Below are positions 62,683-64,000 of a stretch of DNA of 64,000 nt, piece after piece. The position numbers were made by a program, and so were the translations under genes. The DNA comes from Elusimicrobiota bacterium (GTDB taxonomy: Bacteria; Elusimicrobiota; Elusimicrobia; UBA1565; UBA9628), in the NCBI GenBank assembly GCA_027451985.1, contig DAIDHS010000004.1, forward strand, positions 1 through 64,000, in the 5' to 3' direction. Position 1 is the first letter of the stretch, and each line of letters opens with the position of its first letter. The notes under the pieces were generated by a model. The model had not been told where the DNA came from and did no database searches. It worked only from the letters and a program-made list of their open reading frames with translations.

Positions 62683-63291
62683 CTACTTGCCCAGCTTGCC
62701 GCCGGTGATCACCTCGTCAATGATCCCGTAGGCCTTGGCCTCTTCGGCCGACATGTAGTAGTTGCGCTCCATGTCTTTGCTGAGCTTCTCGAGCGGCTGA
62801 CCCGTGTGTTTGGACATGATTTGTTCCAATATCTCGCGAGTCTTGGCCATCTCCTTGGCCTCCAGAACGATGTCGGTCGCCTGGCCCGAGATGCCGCCCA
62901 CCAGGGGCTGGTGGATCATGATGCGCGACTGCGGCAGGGCGAAGCGCTTGCCCTTGGCGCCCGCGGCCAGGATGACCGCGCCGAAGGACATGGCCATGCC
63001 CATGCAAATCGTAGTGATGGGGGACTTGATGAACTGCATGGTATCGTAGACCGCCAGGCCCGCGGTCACCATGCCGCCGGGCGAGTTGATGTAGAGGTTG
63101 ATGTCCTTGCTGTGATCGTCCGAGTCCAGGTACAAAAGCTGGGCGATGAGCACGTTGGCCGAGTCCGTGGTGAACTCGCCCTCGTAGCCGCCGACGAAGA
63201 TGATGCGATCCTTCAAGAGGCGCGAGTAGATGTCGTAGCCGATGACGGCGCCCTGATTGGCGCGCTCGATGACTTGCGGGATAAGATTCAT
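62683..63291 (-). CDS. clpP: ATP-dependent Clp protease proteolytic subunit with Asn in the triad
   Basis: A 202-residue serine protease ring subunit that works with ClpX or ClpA/C. Landmarks are [34 protein letters not shown], the nucleophile Ser102 in [14 protein letters not shown] and His127 in [11 protein letters not shown]. The third triad residue lies in [19 protein letters not shown] as Asn177, where most ClpP proteins have Asp (ERDxFMSA). Asn-type ClpP proteins are known to be less active alone and to work in mixed rings, but no second clpP is in the window. An SD (GGAGG) precedes the ATG at 63291. Confidence 0.95.
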   Translation of the reverse strand: MNLIPQVIERANQGAVIGYDIYSRLLKDRIIFVGGYEGEFTTDSANVLIAQLLYLDSDDHSKDINLYINSPGGMVTAGLAVYDTMQFIKSPITTICMGMAMSFGAVILAAGAKGKRFALPQSRIMIHQPLVGGISGQATDIVLEAKEMAKTREILEQIMSKHTGQPLEKLSKDMERNYYMSAEEAKAYGIIDEVITGGKLGK

Positions 63292-63310
63292 GGTTCCTCC
63301 AGTTCCCGGA

Positions 63311-63316
63311 TATTCT
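63311..63316 (+). promoter_or_regulatory. -10 box of the helicase gene
   Basis: TATTCT, eight bases before the ATG at 63325; the predicted leader is about 2 bases. Confidence 0.4.
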
Positions 63317-63324
63317 ATCATCTC

Positions 63325-64000
63325 ATGGTGGCAAAGTCAGCCGTGACCAAAGAACACTTCACTCGCCTGTTGGAGTTGCTCGAAATCGAGCGGGAAGCGG
63401 AGAAAGAGGAGAACATCCGCGAGATCCGGCGCTTCCCCCTGTCCACCCGCGAGGCGCTGGGCAAGACCGCGACGGGCCTGCTCCTGGAGGGCGTCGAAGA
63501 GGGTCTGGGCGGCATGCCGCTTTTGGCGCTCTACAAACCCAAGAACGACGGCGCGGAAGACGGACTTTCGCCCTTCCACGCCATGAGCTCGGGCGACAAC
63601 GTACTGGTGAGCTTCCCGCCTGGCACGGAGCCAACCGGTGCGGAAGGGACGCTCTACAGCGTCGAGGAGAGCCGCACCGTGGTCGCGCTCTCAGGCCCCT
63701 CGCCCCGAAAATTTCCCCGCGGCGCCTTCCAAATCGACATGCTGGGCTCGGACGCCACCTACCGGCGCATGAAAAAGGCGCTCTCCTCGGTAACTGAGGC
63801 CAAAAAAAGCCGTCTGGCCGAGCTGCGCGAGATCGCCATGGGACAAAGCGCCCCCGCCAAGAGCCGCGCCCACGCCGTCGCTTTTTTCAACGAGGGCTTG
63901 AACGAATTCCAGCGCCAAGCGGTCTCGCGCTGTCTCGCCGCCGAGGATGTCGCGCTGGTCCATGGCCCGCCGGGCACCGGAAAAACCACGGTGCTGGTCG
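63325..64000 (+). CDS. SF1 helicase of the IGHMBP2/UPF1-like group (3'-truncated by the window)
   Basis: The frame is open from the ATG at 63325 to the window end (225 residues). The N-terminal part ([43 protein letters not shown]) and the small beta barrel after it match bacterial homologues of human SMUBP-2/IGHMBP2. [38 protein letters not shown] is the Q motif and Walker A of a superfamily 1B helicase. Such proteins unwind DNA or RNA 5' to 3'; the cellular role in bacteria is not settled. It is divergent from clpP, with 33 bases between the starts. Confidence 0.88.
   Translation, partial: MVAKSAVTKEHFTRLLELLEIEREAEKEENIREIRRFPLSTREALGKTATGLLLEGVEEGLGGMPLLALYKPKNDGAEDGLSPFHAMSSGDNVLVSFPPGTEPTGAEGTLYSVEESRTVVALSGPSPRKFPRGAFQIDMLGSDATYRRMKKALSSVTEAKKSRLAELREIAMGQSAPAKSRAHAVAFFNEGLNEFQRQAVSRCLAAEDVALVHGPPGTGKTTVLV

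Overview
The window comes from a GC-rich, gene-dense, Gram-negative-type bacterium. An outer membrane is implied by a Pal lipoprotein, a Tol/Exb-type energised complex, many signal-peptide proteins and a SecA/SecG export pathway. Gene content and style (hrcA-grpE-dnaK-dnaJ-rsmE order, large Ala/Pro-rich secreted proteins, ThyX, no mobile DNA) would fit an Elusimicrobiota-like lineage, but that assignment is an inference from memory of such genomes and was not tested. There is no insertion sequence, prophage, CRISPR array or rRNA, and no gene-free stretch longer than 300 bases.

Layout. 1-3.4 kb: tail of a basic protein, pal, a DUF1232 protein, a secreted protein apparently split by a frameshift, and an EXORDIUM-family secreted protein. 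3.5-11.6 kb: GIY-YIG nuclease, ndk, a hydrolase-like protein and three peptidoglycan-recycling genes (murQ, nagZ, namZ) around two secreted proteins of unknown function. 11.6-14.6 kb: an ABC-2 exporter (ATPase plus two permeases) coupled to a PilZ protein. 14.7-17.6 kb: tRNA-Gly, a SRPBCC protein, a DDAH-like protein lacking its catalytic Cys and an unknown partner. 17.6-23.3 kb: a tightly overlapped run (secreted protein, thyX, HlyD-like adaptor, glgC, phoH, ybeY). 23.3-34 kb: lysC and secA (divergent), S1/P1 nuclease, aminotransferase, small orphan genes, a DCC-LMF1 fusion, a lysozyme-like secreted protein, a histidine phosphatase and tRNA-Pro. 34-40.6 kb: addB-addA recombination nuclease/helicase. 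40.6-43.6 kb: a zur-like regulator with znuA-znuC-znuB, divergent from thrS. 43.7-52.4 kb: thrS followed by a TPR/TolQ/TolR/TolR/TonB/OmpA-like operon. 52.4-56.1 kb: gapA, arginase, pgk, secG, tRNA-Leu. 56.1-63.3 kb: a FecR protein with an arginine-rich tail, rsmE, the HrcA/CIRCE-controlled chaperone operon, clpP. The right edge cuts an SF1 helicase gene.

The genes mostly serve envelope biogenesis and turnover, protein quality control, core carbon metabolism and DNA repair. Operons are compact: many neighbours share ATGA, GTGA or TGATG stop/start overlaps. The most striking cross-cutting signal is promoter geometry. For about a dozen genes a TATAAT/TAGAAT-type -10 box lies only 6 to 9 nucleotides before the start codon, which predicts leaderless or nearly leaderless mRNAs and often decides the start. 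A second theme is conserved enzymes with altered key residues: hydrolase Ser to Gly, DDAH Cys to Gly, ClpP Asp to Asn, HicA without His, aspartokinase with one ACT region, ThrRS without TGS. I found no clear-cut new defence or mobile system. The best candidates for new biology are the leaderless-promoter usage, the TPR-TolQRR-TonB-OmpA complex, the arginase inside the glycolytic operon, the FecR/poly-Arg protein and the putative pseudoenzymes.
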